IMG/VR virus record: IMGVR_UViG_3300042894_002735
Span: 1 to 64,000 of that record
Length of the DNA stretch: 64,000 nucleotides
Reading direction: 5' to 3' (one strand)
Source of the DNA: a virus
A program made the position numbers and the translations under genes. The notes under the pieces were generated by a model, which saw only the letters and a list, made by a program, of their open reading frames with translations, ran no database searches and had not been told where the DNA came from. Below, in pieces: positions 39,801-48,476 of this stretch (position 1 is the stretch's first letter; each line of letters starts with the position of its first letter).

Positions 39801-40425
39801 CCGCCTGTCCATAGTAACCCTTAAGTGTTAAATAAAATGGTGGATATGGTAAATGAAAGAAGGCTGCATATGGTGACTGTTCTCCTTGTTCAAATAATGC
39901 TTTACCTCTAACATCTTCAAATTCAATCGATACTTCAGGTATAAAAGATGTTTTGGTGATTACCGAAATACTTGTAATACCTAACAACCCGGGGTCTATA
40001 GTCCTACCATTCTTGTCCGTAACTGTTGAACCTCGGTAAACTTTTCTCCCATACTCTTCTACAACCTCTTCAGACCTTTGGAGTCTTGCTTTACCTTGAT
40101 TTGAATTTAAACCTGTTAAATCATCGTAGTAACCCGTATTCATAAACTGGTCACTGTTTGGTTTTAAAAAGTTAATAGATGCAATGGATATTGTTTCGGT
40201 TTGTGTCGTTGGGGATGCCCCTACGTTTAACCTTGTTCTTGGTAGTAGTTCACACTCTAAGTTGGCATACATTACCAAATTTTCGTGGTCAACTAATCTT
40301 TCTTCAATTACTGTTTGACCGTTTACACCACCACGCACAACTTTGTTAGGGTCAACAACAATGATATTGTCAAATGACTCTGCATAAATACTACCTGAAT
40401 TATCCCCAAAAGAATTACCTGCCAT
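33841..40425 (-). CDS. Giant baseplate hub protein
   Basis: A 2,194-residue protein. Near residues 1,900-1,960 the sequence CDVVGLGNAMIQPTMYFNL, then FNGSYLITDVTHTITPGQF, then FTGVRQ matches the hub barrel of gpD/gp27-type proteins (value-plus-'gets to T...R' pattern). A C-terminal region (about 2,010-2,150), with SWAASGNKDSKNFIGLNNNF and FVDPVEFMLFMRDRLI, looks like a possible cell-wall hydrolase domain of the glucosaminidase type, but I cannot place a catalytic Glu with confidence. It ends in a short Thr-Pro tail. The large middle part is unknown. The order tape measure, hub, LysM protein, hub supports the assignment. Confidence 0.7.
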   Translation of the reverse strand: MAGNSFGDNSGSIYAESFDNIIVVDPNKVVRGGVNGQTVIEERLVDHENLVMYANLECELLPRTRLNVGASPTTQTETISIASINFLKPNSDQFMNTGYYDDLTGLNSNQGKARLQRSEEVVEEYGRKVYRGSTVTDKNGRTIDPGLLGITSISVITKTSFIPEVSIEFEDVRGKALFEQGEQSPYAAFFHLPYPPFYLTLKGYYGQAVRYQLNLHTFEARFNTMSGNYQVSCKFYGYKYNILNEIQMGHLIALPHMYSKTFTYTNSIVETESADDNSANNAGQNIPSNAQSQNNLSVTRVNERGRQKMHEVYSEYKAKGLIDKNFPELTIMELGYKLQQFEQNIINSYRKVDMQPITDATSYKKTLNQYYKSVRDAKNSWFTTFLDPKPFVLKDGQYAYVFKKNLTQSQRVTAQSELSAITQTYNTKLAQNGTFGAEAKQNFKIPNPITPSIYIENFQLDNIDWEKTFIDRTSIKYPTPEEISAFIVKSAEQYFSVVVEATPEGLKEVKKNFYVFVGANRFDTIIKSMESQIDAKVTELETKLSAELADKVERADTGIGFRPTVRNISAVIMASTEAFIRLMDDVHIQAYSVRQDPVRKNVVLNNNSTSIKSPDDVNYVPLTANASQEFIDNSQQPVYPWPQVFVENNGTDDQPRYTLTYPGDIAFVNQSKGYLYDKWPEVEFVEEYLKGTAQRNDPPISQPPADNDAATVKRLNLNALEFPNIGLAYLNKEELKYFYEIYERQLIYQFYTGFGRVTNDNTSKTFVGDIIGITEGTNIIESLGLSNPYLTQKLKEYPFTANNFTQTLEAFSNQGTGLFWGEFIQDIYITPYLKNYTQNPFSILSTKYLSNTVSNSFVSLPQTPQLQQFLKSTSTNPIQIVDTFPFTNQDWNIKNLSQYILGGSVDVANNTSNTYKVYEPKNIISNFTGIDDYNTNRPVTNFNYLNTAIPALTTNVNTFYITRQPATLLPTEGYVDYPTTGLPVRTTTSMLNTPYFVNAILEGVAKEKNKEQYPYVAAAFLFLNSLPLATFKDRYKTNLAGVTTPLDYIFASFKKFGALHKVPYVWVLKYGAIWHRYKTQVQTNQDILGGCWGNFDYKQNYDPINQNTAKTYTLNGVGKITLQTETVDNNVKYTTMQVGFYPKLINEFNYFYNSQDLYTAYTDGEINESIKNGLKIQNLSESNINKNTTKDLQTRVIDIKTYSVLLPDSITPSVPNTVVCDEPPTTPTYQYYVIPSFGSQMNQVNNACFSTTGLLTQELYNNEALFNGSVRAFWSLPNYGYYDNQTIYRPGTGSYMFDENNLFGNVPFELIQTNEYSKIDDVFSVFDKQILDILENEFLNFSKALTNFNINEENSNVIDPGASLSVGGGFEQFSDLETTYRNFQKMMRSLMSVQIPLSSATSEDLFETIIQSQFSNSIAQIQNIMEYDVVLRMGNPTRYNRRAVDSYIGYITNTSQVINPLQFGPYQNNLPTNGGTVSLQNSIASNPDAWRTLQLEVGFSTIPELIYDNNGSYITDFFVQSNINFTSANITELSQVIRMYATQRLENPNLTITEFTGQLQGYLNTYNAFKNVGLDNTLINVRKGLPEISELPEKTIQSKFDSKQAKVDLYEAFKALNDKWIAGTDYKRYTLFEDMLFLDRASRNIGDKVVVDIFKLKQIISEDTINLNMGVFVFLAGILTDNHFTIMPMPAYVNFYNVQEPTLNAVPNIPSTIDFANEMWGTYLTVDYRRSGPKLVCFYANRPSSYIDTTDKSVNNYLFRTDTFDLRNPVGNPNVENQTNKTDWALSNRCVGFTVDIGVRNQNIFYSFSVSQDNGKATAESVWTINNMANAASGRDTATQNNSLYNIYQNRSYQCDVVGLGNAMIQPTMYFNLRHVPMFNGSYLITDVTHTITPGQFETKFTGVRQSVLSYPYTENLLQSINQNLVGKLITAVTQRKDDDKGTNATTTQGNNANVSTNSNTQQSAQNSCDSKVLETPYKQAGYTSVSGTQTKLTAKQFYDLLIQNVSTTSTDAIEIERYQNLRFIIFLISWAASGNKDSKNFIGLNNNFGRITLDYNYGELRTYFEPTYSCMDIENLNGLPLSYPVANFVDPVEFMLFMRDRLINRVGDIQNKSIETFYLQNWPANRGTDLTSDTQLSFNLIEGNRLAKNLGLVSTIPVFKITPTPTPTANNQNIINNIPPTCTPSPTPSTTPQ

Positions 40426-40738
40426 AATAATAGAAATACGTGTCTACTGCGGATTTATAATCTTGTAAAGATGTTATCAAAGGATATGGGACAGTTAATA
40501 TTGCGCCATCAAATATGTTATTTTCTAAACCACCAAATTGAGGATTGGCTTGTAATATTAACCAACCAAAGAATGGGGTTCCATAATATTCCTGAGAGAC
40601 CTTATCAAGTCTACTTCTTCCAACTTTATAAATGTATACTTTATCGGATGGTTTTGGTGAAATATTGACAAAGGGAACAACTGTTTGTTGTCCGTTTATC
40701 AAAAATTGGTTATATCTATTATAATACTGAAGTGCCAT
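40415..40738 (-). CDS. LysM-domain baseplate protein, gp53-like
   Basis: A 107-residue protein. YKVGRSRLDKVSQEYYGTP, then FGWLILQANPQFGG, then DGAILTVPYP is a LysM domain spanning most of the protein. T4 wedge protein gp53 carries the same fold and joins wedges to the hub. The gene overlaps the start of the giant hub gene by 11 bases and follows the 1,688-residue gene by one base, so it is translated as part of that operon. Confidence 0.8.
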   Translation of the reverse strand: MALQYYNRYNQFLINGQQTVVPFVNISPKPSDKVYIYKVGRSRLDKVSQEYYGTPFFGWLILQANPQFGGLENNIFDGAILTVPYPLITSLQDYKSAVDTYFYYYGR

Positions 40739-40739
40739 T

Positions 40740-43700
40740 TTATAATAATTGAACTTTACCGATTACAACATCTGTTGTTATTTCTGTTGACCATACTGTC
40801 TTATTAGTATCCGAATTATTTTTCAAACCTAAAGACTTAATTAAATCTATTTGTGGTGGAACAGGTAATGTGTTTATAGTATATGTAAATAATCTACCTT
40901 TATTTATATCATTATATGGTGTGTAAATAACATATTTCTTTAACGGACCCGTTGCTAATCCATCCAAGAAAGTAGTTGCCGCATTATTTTCGTAATTGTA
41001 AATTGTCTTAATTGGTGTTTCGCTTGAGGGTCTTGGTCCTATCCAATAAGCGTCAAATTGTTCCCCAAAGTTAGTCGCCTGATTTCCAATAATAGTTGGA
41101 TTGTTTAATATGTTAGCAATTAACGCATCTTTAAATGATTGATATAAATTAGAATCAGTAACATCTTTATTCAAAATAAAATACTGTCTTCTGTTAGAAT
41201 CATTCTCCCAAAATTCAGGGTATTTTAACAATGTTATTGGTTCAAAAACCGAACCACTATCATAGTTTTCAGTATCACCAACAGATGGTATTAAAGATGA
41301 TTCATATTGTTGATTATCAAACGTAAACTCTTCAGTATTTTCAATATCAAGTGTGAATTGGAAAAGACTGTCGGTTATTGTTGTCAAATCATCAGTTAAT
41401 TCATTGTAAGTAGATTTTGTCGCCCCCGCATAATTTGCAGATACTTTATCCGTACCTTCTATCTCATAAACAACAATGTTACCATTAGACTCTTTAAATC
41501 CATCAGTACCATCTTTTAAGTTAGGGTATGTAATAACATTAGTCCTATTTAATTGTTGGATGTAAGAAGTTTGTGTGTTAACTAATTCGTTAATTATTGA
41601 TGTTAAAGCATTTTGGAAACCACTTTGTTTATTTCTAATAAAACTAATATAATTCTCTTTCAATTGCCTAATTGATTTGTTAGAGAAGTTTTTGGTTGGA
41701 TTACTCATCCAAAGCATAAACCCTTCAAGATTATCATCAATATCATTTATAAATTTAGAGAAAACAGAATCAACTGATTGTTGGATTGTTGATGGTTTAC
41801 CAAAGATATACTTTTGTTCAATATTGTAATAAAAATCTCCATATTGATAATTTCTATTGTAAGCAATAATTTGTCTAACAGCATTATTATATTGTTTCAA
41901 AATATCCTTATTTTTATTTAATACTGTTGTAAAATAATTTTGTGTTGACCCAACAAACTGCGTCATAAATTGTTGATAATCAATTGTACCTGTCGTCTCA
42001 TTTTCACCAATTTCGGTTGTTAAAACTTTACCAATAGTCTCAGCGTTTGACTCAGTTTGTTCATCTTCAGTATCAGTTACTACAGGTGGTGGAACTTCAA
42101 TACCTAAGTTTTTGATAAACTGTTGGTCTAAAATTTTATAACTATCATCAGTGGCGTCTGCTCTGTCGTCATAAATTTCAGTATTAGCGTAGAAGTTAAA
42201 TGACAACGCATTTTGTAATTTATCAACCGCCGTTTTTAATCCTTGTCCACCAACAAAATTGAATGATAATTGAATTTTAGCAATCATAGGTTGGACACCA
42301 ATACCTTCAGGATTTAAATCTAATTGCTCATATGAAATACCTAAAGAATTTGGTATAATTTTAGAATGGTAGAAATCCCCAACTCTTAATATTAAGACAG
42401 GTGGCGCGCCAAACGCAGTGTTTACAGCATTATTGTATTCTAACGATGATGACCCGTCAGTAGCGTTTTTAACCGTAGGTATTGTATCACCAGGTCTCAT
42501 ACACTGTTGTAAGAATGTTAGTCTACCGTTTAAACCTTCAGGTGTTATTGAATGGAATGCAGGGTGAAAGAATTTTAATTTATCTCTAAGGTTGTCATAA
42601 ACCATAGGGGTTTCTTGTCTAATCAATTCAAAATAGTCACACTCAGATAATAATTTTCTTAAAACTCTTTTAGTGATATTATCTCTAAGACTTGTTGTTG
42701 TTTCAACAACTTGTTCTACAGTTGTTTTGGTTGAAACCTCTGTTGATATCTGTGATTGATATTTTGGTGATGATTGGTCAATAATTGGTGGTGTTTTTGG
42801 TACACTTGGGATATTGACATTAAGATTGAATTTAACCCTTCTACAAGACATCGCATTTACACTATAGATGGCTTCAGGTCTTGATAATCTATCAGCATCC
42901 AAATTAGCACAATTAAATGTCTCAAATTTCATATTATTTTGACCAACAGGTTGTACAGTTGTATTTTCACCTTTCGGTATTAATACTAAAGTTAATTGTT
43001 TTGTTACGTCAATAGCATTTGCCAATTGTCCAATAGAACGGATGTATTGAACAACAGAATCCAATCTTCTTTGGGATAGAGCGTCGTTATAATTTACGGT
43101 TTGTGGTTTTGACGCACTACCTTCTAATATTAACTCAACTTTTGCGTCAGGATTAATTTTTAAAGTTTCATCTAACTTATACAACATCTCCTGTAGTTTA
43201 TTCTTATTAAACTCAATAACACTTGGGAAGAAGTTGTTTACCGCAGATGGGTTGGCACTATCTCTGTCATAAATTGCTCTCGTATTAGCGTTTGTATAAA
43301 CAGAATAATAACTAGTATAATTTTCAACAGTTTGGTCTTTAAGTGGGTAATCGTTTTCAAAATACAAACCATAATTGTTAAAACTTTCCAAGTAAGTTTT
43401 AGTTTGGTCCGTATTGTTTGCCGTTTGTGACCCAATATTAGTATTACCACCACCAGGAGTTCCATTCGCCCCTGTTGACCCATCACCTGTTTGTACCGTA
43501 TTAACAAGATATCTTATCTCTTCAGTTGTAACATTTTTACTTTGGATTTTTTGTTGAATTTCAAATAAATCTTGTGTGTTGAATTGGTAGTATTTTTCAG
43601 CCAACTCATATAAGTCATATTTTTTACAACCTGCAAAGAACGAATCTAACAACCCTTGAACTCTTTCTCTTGACTGTTCATTAGCTAATACTCGATTAAC

Positions 43701-45806
43701 AATTAAGTTTAACACTGATGGGTGGTCGACAACAATTTGCCATTGTAGACTTCCAGTTCTTGATGTGTTGTTATATGTGTATACAGGTTCTACTCTACCA
43801 ATAAAGTCAGTTGGTTTAAAGTTGGCTTGTACTTGCTCACTAAACTCTAAACCATAAGGTGGGAACCACATAACTCGACCACCATTAGGTCCTCTCTCAC
43901 ACACAGGTAAATCTTGAACACTTAAACCAGGTCTGTTTGATGTTCTCCAAGCTAAGTTTTCAATAGAGAACATATATTTTTTAGCACCTTCAGGTGTGAT
44001 ATTTGTAGAGTCATTACCCTTCATTGGAGCAATGTTTAAGTTGTATGTATTGTCTAAAACAGAGTATGCAAACTTTCTACCTGAGGTTGTAATACCATCT
44101 TGTTTTTGTAAATCATTGTATTGTAAATAAGGAGTATCTTTTTGGAAAACTCTACAATATTCCGCACCTCTTTCTTGTCCAGTTGCGCCAACATATCTAA
44201 TAACTCTTGAACCTTTTGTAAGTTCTTTGTAACCATCATTAAAGACTTTAGATACTTGGTCAATAGCGTTTCCTACGTGTTGTAGTCTTCTACCACCTCT
44301 TGGTTGGGAATCAATAAGTCTTTGAGTTTGGTCTAAAATAGAACCATCCCTAAAATCATTATTAGTTGATTCTGTGTTCTGATAACCTAATGACGGGAAG
44401 TCAGGGTCATCAGCAATTATTTCACCACCTATACCAACTTTTTTACCAGCGTTACCTCTATACTTAGGTGACACCCAAGTAAATCCTCCTAATATATCAC
44501 CACCACTACTGTATGTCGGTCCGTTAGCCCCCAACTTAACAGCCTTACTCGGTCCTTCATATAACTGAGCGAGTTCTTGTGGACCATATACAGGTGCAGA
44601 TATTTCTCTACCAAATTGGTCAACAGGTAAATCACCAGATGGTGAAAAAATATCACCAGGTTCAGACTTAGGTGAACCAATATAATAATTCGAATCATCT
44701 TCTGTTCCACCAACTAAACCACCTCTTAACCTATCAAAGAATGTTCTGTTGTATCCTGGCTTATATCTGTTGTAATCTAAATTACCAAATAATAAATTTT
44801 TTGTTCCTGTTCCTGTATTTTCTAAAAACAACACTGAACCCGATTTAGGTGACCCTAATAATCTACCAAAAAATCTACCTAAACCTGAAAATAAATTAGC
44901 TTGGGAATATGCCCCCGCCAATTGTTGTGTTGTAAACCCTTGTTTAGAATTAATTGATGGGTCCCAATATGAACCAGGTATAATTGAGTATGGGGCATAA
45001 GTCCCTGAAATCCTAGCAATAAAATCGGCCGCAGCACCTAAAACAGTTCCACCAACAGTAATTTTGTATACAGGTTCTAATATGGGTGTTCTACCCATTA
45101 TTATATTCAATATACCTGTACCACCAGCAGCATTTAATATGTTTATACGGTCTAAAGTATTTTGTCTAATACCATCAGCAATTCGTTGTTCAAAACCATC
45201 TTTAAGTCTACGAGCACCTAATTGTGCAATAAACGAGTCTTGACTCAACAACCCATCACTACCTTGTGGGTCATTTCTTAAAAGGATTGAAGATGGTGAG
45301 TAAAAAGACGAAACAAATGTTGGGTATGGTTGATTGTTATAATACTTTTGTCCAGCTAAACTTGGGCTAACCGTATCAAAACTATCAAAAAACGGAGCAG
45401 AATCTAAAACCGCGTTTGAATTATTACCAAAAACATTTAATGGTTTCCAAGCAGGTGCAACACCGGGAAATCCTACCTGAGCAGCTTGTGGTCCTTCATC
45501 AACTAAATCAGCATCTTGGAATCCATATTCACCCTCATTTGAATTAGTATTGTTTAAGGTATTTGGATTGGCAACTTGTGTATAACCCCCATCAGCACCA
45601 TATTGATTTAATGGATATAAATCGTTTGCAAAAACAGGAGTATCAATTAAAGCATCGTTACTATCTACGGGTGATAAGTCTCTTTGTATAACTTCATAGT
45701 TCTGTGGAGGACTAAAAGCATAAGACTTTTTATATGGCACGAGATTCCTTACTACTAATTTTTTTCTAAAAACTTCTGAGCTAGGAAAATCTAATGGACT
45801 TGGCAT
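40740..45806 (-). CDS. Giant baseplate/tail-tip protein with an OmpA-like domain
   Basis: A 1,688-residue protein. Residues about 830-960 contain an OmpA C-terminal-like peptidoglycan-binding pattern: VELILEGSASKP followed by NYNDALSQRRLDSVVQYI, matching the family's N-x-x-LSxxRxxxVxxYh helix. Before it, around 620-680, GRVMWFPPYGLEFSEQVQ and FIGRVEPVYTYNNTSR resemble tail tube-baseplate connector sequence. It follows the tape measure gene and precedes the LysM protein, the usual hub position. A TATTTAT element is 13 bases before the ATG. The overall T4 counterpart is uncertain. Confidence 0.7.
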   Translation of the reverse strand: MPSPLDFPSSEVFRKKLVVRNLVPYKKSYAFSPPQNYEVIQRDLSPVDSNDALIDTPVFANDLYPLNQYGADGGYTQVANPNTLNNTNSNEGEYGFQDADLVDEGPQAAQVGFPGVAPAWKPLNVFGNNSNAVLDSAPFFDSFDTVSPSLAGQKYYNNQPYPTFVSSFYSPSSILLRNDPQGSDGLLSQDSFIAQLGARRLKDGFEQRIADGIRQNTLDRINILNAAGGTGILNIIMGRTPILEPVYKITVGGTVLGAAADFIARISGTYAPYSIIPGSYWDPSINSKQGFTTQQLAGAYSQANLFSGLGRFFGRLLGSPKSGSVLFLENTGTGTKNLLFGNLDYNRYKPGYNRTFFDRLRGGLVGGTEDDSNYYIGSPKSEPGDIFSPSGDLPVDQFGREISAPVYGPQELAQLYEGPSKAVKLGANGPTYSSGGDILGGFTWVSPKYRGNAGKKVGIGGEIIADDPDFPSLGYQNTESTNNDFRDGSILDQTQRLIDSQPRGGRRLQHVGNAIDQVSKVFNDGYKELTKGSRVIRYVGATGQERGAEYCRVFQKDTPYLQYNDLQKQDGITTSGRKFAYSVLDNTYNLNIAPMKGNDSTNITPEGAKKYMFSIENLAWRTSNRPGLSVQDLPVCERGPNGGRVMWFPPYGLEFSEQVQANFKPTDFIGRVEPVYTYNNTSRTGSLQWQIVVDHPSVLNLIVNRVLANEQSRERVQGLLDSFFAGCKKYDLYELAEKYYQFNTQDLFEIQQKIQSKNVTTEEIRYLVNTVQTGDGSTGANGTPGGGNTNIGSQTANNTDQTKTYLESFNNYGLYFENDYPLKDQTVENYTSYYSVYTNANTRAIYDRDSANPSAVNNFFPSVIEFNKNKLQEMLYKLDETLKINPDAKVELILEGSASKPQTVNYNDALSQRRLDSVVQYIRSIGQLANAIDVTKQLTLVLIPKGENTTVQPVGQNNMKFETFNCANLDADRLSRPEAIYSVNAMSCRRVKFNLNVNIPSVPKTPPIIDQSSPKYQSQISTEVSTKTTVEQVVETTTSLRDNITKRVLRKLLSECDYFELIRQETPMVYDNLRDKLKFFHPAFHSITPEGLNGRLTFLQQCMRPGDTIPTVKNATDGSSSLEYNNAVNTAFGAPPVLILRVGDFYHSKIIPNSLGISYEQLDLNPEGIGVQPMIAKIQLSFNFVGGQGLKTAVDKLQNALSFNFYANTEIYDDRADATDDSYKILDQQFIKNLGIEVPPPVVTDTEDEQTESNAETIGKVLTTEIGENETTGTIDYQQFMTQFVGSTQNYFTTVLNKNKDILKQYNNAVRQIIAYNRNYQYGDFYYNIEQKYIFGKPSTIQQSVDSVFSKFINDIDDNLEGFMLWMSNPTKNFSNKSIRQLKENYISFIRNKQSGFQNALTSIINELVNTQTSYIQQLNRTNVITYPNLKDGTDGFKESNGNIVVYEIEGTDKVSANYAGATKSTYNELTDDLTTITDSLFQFTLDIENTEEFTFDNQQYESSLIPSVGDTENYDSGSVFEPITLLKYPEFWENDSNRRQYFILNKDVTDSNLYQSFKDALIANILNNPTIIGNQATNFGEQFDAYWIGPRPSSETPIKTIYNYENNAATTFLDGLATGPLKKYVIYTPYNDINKGRLFTYTINTLPVPPQIDLIKSLGLKNNSDTNKTVWSTEITTDVVIGKVQLL

Positions 45807-45819
45807 CTTATTTTATTTA

Positions 45820-45826
45820 ATAAATA
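45820..45826 (-). promoter_or_regulatory. TATTTAT late-promoter-like element
   Basis: TATTTAT on the coding strand, 13 bases before the ATG of the 1,688-residue gene. Confidence 0.5.
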
Positions 45827-45843
45827 GAAACTATACTATTTTT

Positions 45844-47526
45844 TTATTGGTTTTTAACAATCGCTCTATTACCACTTTCAATAACTTGTTGGTAGATTTT
45901 GTTTTTAAACTCTGTTGAGTTTAGTATATCTTCAAATTCTTTTCTTGTCATTCCTGGAGATGTTTCAACTTGAAACTTAACAGTACCATTCATAGACACA
46001 TCTTGTTGGATTTTAACATTTTTTTCCTTCAATCCAACACTATCCTGTATCATTTTAATAGTTTTATTATACATTCCTTCAATCTCACTCTTAGGTTTGT
46101 TATCTCCCAAGTTAGCTAAGAATGTTTTCATCATTTCAGCTGACTTATCTTTAGTACCTTCATAAGCACTTTCAATAGCACTTAACGCTTCATCGATACT
46201 TTTAGCGTCTTTTTTCTGAGCCGCGTTATAAACCAAAGACCTAATATCATCACCGACACCTTCAAACATTTTTCTAATGTCTTGGGAACTACCCATAGCA
46301 CTAAAAGACGCCCCTTGCACGTCTTCTCCAACTCTTCTAAAACCTTCTAAGTTTCTAAATACTGAGGTTTGTCCAACAAGAGAAGCTGCTAATCCATCTG
46401 CCATAGATTTCAAATAATTAGTTTGAAGTTCGTCAAAAGATAATTGTTTTAAGGCGATTTCCTCCATAGTTTTTGGAGTATCTTCTTGTTGTTTTACAAG
46501 TTTTTCAAACTGTCCCTGAGATAGTTCTGAAAGTTTCTTATATCCTTCCTCATCAGATACTTTAACAATATATTCACCACCCTCATCTCTTTTAGCTAAA
46601 TTAGCGACTAAAGTCTTATCTTCATCAGATGCGTCAATACTAAAACTTATATCAGCTAAACGAGTATCTAAATCTAACGCAGCAATTGCAGCTTTTTTCA
46701 AGTTTTCTGCCCCCAATCCAGTTTCTTGACCAATTTCCTTTAACATTCTTAACCCATATGGATTAATTTCAAATCTCTGCGTTTCTTCGTTGAACTGAGC
46801 ATATGTTTTGGCCATATTGATAATACTATCTTGTAGTTTACCAGGGTCATTAATCGAAGCATCCATTAATGCAAACGGGTCAACCAAAGTCCCCATTGTT
46901 ACACCAAGTCTTTGAAATGTTGACGCCATTTTTATTGCCCCCTCAGGGTCCATAACTGAGTCCGCGAATTCAGCCGTCTTATTCATATCATACCTCAACA
47001 TAGACGCTTGAGCCGCCATTTTTGTTAAACCCATAACACCATCTTGGAAATTAAATCGGTTCATCATATCCATATTCTCTACAACGTCCTTCATAATTTC
47101 CCTAGCATTTAACCCTAAACTTTGGATATAACTTATACTATCAACGGTTCGTTCAGCGATTAAAGACGCTTCCATACCAGCTTTACCAAAAGATTCTGTA
47201 AGGTTTTGAACTTCTGTATCAAGGTATTTACCAGCGGCATAAAGTTCTGTGATTGTTTCGGTAGTGGCAATCATATTTCTTCGAGACCCTTCAGCGACTT
47301 GGGCAATTACCCTACCAGCATCAGCTGCGGTACCACCAAGTCTTGTAACCTCTCTTACACTATCAGCAACACTTGTCGAAAACTCTGTAACCCTTGTTCT
47401 TGATTCACCAAAAGCGTTATTGGTTTTTGTAACAGCATCACTAATTTGGTTGAAAATATCAGCGGAAGTTTTTAAAGGTTTAAAAAACTTTTCTAAATTT
47501 TCAAATAATTCATCCATTTGACCCAT
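45844..47526 (-). CDS. Tape measure protein
   Basis: A 560-residue, mainly helical protein (MGQMDELFENLEKFFKPLKT). It has long amphipathic stretches and Ala/Ser/Thr-rich segments (GGTAADAGRVIAQVAEGS) and no enzyme motif. It sits directly after the tail-assembly chaperone pair and before the hub genes, the classic place of the tape measure, which sets tail length and fills the tube. T4 gp29 is 590 residues, so the size fits. A TATTTAT element is 17 bases before the ATG. Confidence 0.75.
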   Translation of the reverse strand: MGQMDELFENLEKFFKPLKTSADIFNQISDAVTKTNNAFGESRTRVTEFSTSVADSVREVTRLGGTAADAGRVIAQVAEGSRRNMIATTETITELYAAGKYLDTEVQNLTESFGKAGMEASLIAERTVDSISYIQSLGLNAREIMKDVVENMDMMNRFNFQDGVMGLTKMAAQASMLRYDMNKTAEFADSVMDPEGAIKMASTFQRLGVTMGTLVDPFALMDASINDPGKLQDSIINMAKTYAQFNEETQRFEINPYGLRMLKEIGQETGLGAENLKKAAIAALDLDTRLADISFSIDASDEDKTLVANLAKRDEGGEYIVKVSDEEGYKKLSELSQGQFEKLVKQQEDTPKTMEEIALKQLSFDELQTNYLKSMADGLAASLVGQTSVFRNLEGFRRVGEDVQGASFSAMGSSQDIRKMFEGVGDDIRSLVYNAAQKKDAKSIDEALSAIESAYEGTKDKSAEMMKTFLANLGDNKPKSEIEGMYNKTIKMIQDSVGLKEKNVKIQQDVSMNGTVKFQVETSPGMTRKEFEDILNSTEFKNKIYQQVIESGNRAIVKNQ

Positions 47527-47543
47527 AGCGATTCTTTTTTTCT

Positions 47544-47550
47544 ATAAATA
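47544..47550 (-). promoter_or_regulatory. TATTTAT late-promoter-like element
   Basis: TATTTAT on the coding strand (CCTATTTATAG context), 17 bases before the tape measure ATG. Confidence 0.5.
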
Positions 47551-47564
47551 GGACTACTTTGATT

Positions 47565-47744
47565 TTATGGTTTTTGATTATCCTCAATCCACTTATTTAA
47601 AAGATATTTTCTGTAAAAAATGGGCATAGACAAAAACTCCCCCCATCCTATATGAAGAAGTTTTGCCATATAATAAAATTCGTCTAATTGAGTTTGCCTA
47701 TGTTCAGAAGAAAGGGCGAAAAAATTCAACCCCAAACCCAACAT
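47565..47744 (-). CDS. Overlapping second tail-assembly chaperone frame
   Basis: A 59-residue frame (MLGLGLNFFALSSEHRQTQL to IEDNQKP) in the +1 frame relative to the gp26-like gene. It overlaps the last 41 bases of that gene and ends 38 bases before the tape measure ATG. The segment YYMAKLLHIGWGEFLSMPIF followed by YRKYLLNKWIE has the pattern of the second tail-chaperone domain: aromatic helix, h-S-x-P, then R/K-K-Y-L-L. It could be translated from its own ATG inside the upstream gene or made as a frameshift extension. No clear -1 slippery heptamer is seen; the frames are related by +1 (or -2). Confidence 0.7.
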   Translation of the reverse strand: MLGLGLNFFALSSEHRQTQLDEFYYMAKLLHIGWGEFLSMPIFYRKYLLNKWIEDNQKP

Positions 47745-48444
47745 TCACTGTGAGCTTTTCTCCTGACGGGGCTATAACGACGCGACTTAAGTCTAATTTG
47801 GGTTCATTGTCATCCATAAATTTCTTTATGAATTTTGAGTCTGCTAAAGGCATTTGTTCTGAGAACTTAGCAATTTCACCTTTATCAGTATTTCCATCCA
47901 CTGAGACAATTTCTCTTTGGAGTCTTAAAGTTCTTCTTGGTGCGATTCTACCTTGGGGGTATGTATTTAACTGATTTGTTAATTCGATTGATTGTCCGAA
48001 TGTAAGTGGTCTTAATTTAACATTTTTTCCTGACATTGGTAACATAACGGTCCAAGTTCCATCTTCATCGGGAGACTTTCCTTTATTGATATCCAATTCA
48101 CTCAAATCAACATTTGTTTTGAATGGGTTACCTGTTTTTGGGTCAGTTACCGTAATTTCCATATCAGAACCAAAAGATGTATTACGTAAGAAAATTAAAA
48201 TCGCTTCAACATCACCTTCCATTAATTCTTCAGGTCTAAGACCTGGTTCATAAATTTTGGCTCTTAATAGATTCAATGTCATATCTCTACCACCAGCCAT
48301 AAGAATATTTTCATCTGCAGCTGTTAGGTATCCGACTTTTACACTGTCTTTTTTATTTTTGTAAAAAATTCCTTTTGATGGTAGCGGTACCACATCGTGT
48401 GGTAATGAAAATTCCATCTGTCCATATTGTGCTGATTCATCCAT
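47704..48444 (-). CDS. T4 gp26-like baseplate/tail assembly protein
   Basis: A 246-residue protein. SLPHDVVPLPSKGIFYKNKK and the following VGYLTAADENIL, plus KNVKLRPLTFGQSIELTNQL, fit the T4 baseplate (gp26) family, which in many myoviruses takes the place of the first tail-assembly chaperone between tube and tape measure. It ends VEFFRPFF at a TGA. A second frame overlaps this end. The gene starts eight bases after the terminator of the tube gene. Confidence 0.78.
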   Translation of the reverse strand: MDESAQYGQMEFSLPHDVVPLPSKGIFYKNKKDSVKVGYLTAADENILMAGGRDMTLNLLRAKIYEPGLRPEELMEGDVEAILIFLRNTSFGSDMEITVTDPKTGNPFKTNVDLSELDINKGKSPDEDGTWTVMLPMSGKNVKLRPLTFGQSIELTNQLNTYPQGRIAPRRTLRLQREIVSVDGNTDKGEIAKFSEQMPLADSKFIKKFMDDNEPKLDLSRVVIAPSGEKLTVNVGFGVEFFRPFF

Positions 48445-48451
48445 AATAAAA

Positions 48452-48476
48452 AACCGTAGAGTTTAGCTCTACGGTT
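48452..48476 (-). terminator. Terminator after the tail tube gene
   Basis: A perfect ten-base-pair stem (AACCGTAGAG/CTCTACGGTT) with a five-base loop, followed on the minus strand by TTTTTATTAT. It lies 35 bases after the tube stop and just before the gp26-like gene. It would make tube mRNA more abundant than downstream tail mRNA. Confidence 0.9.
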
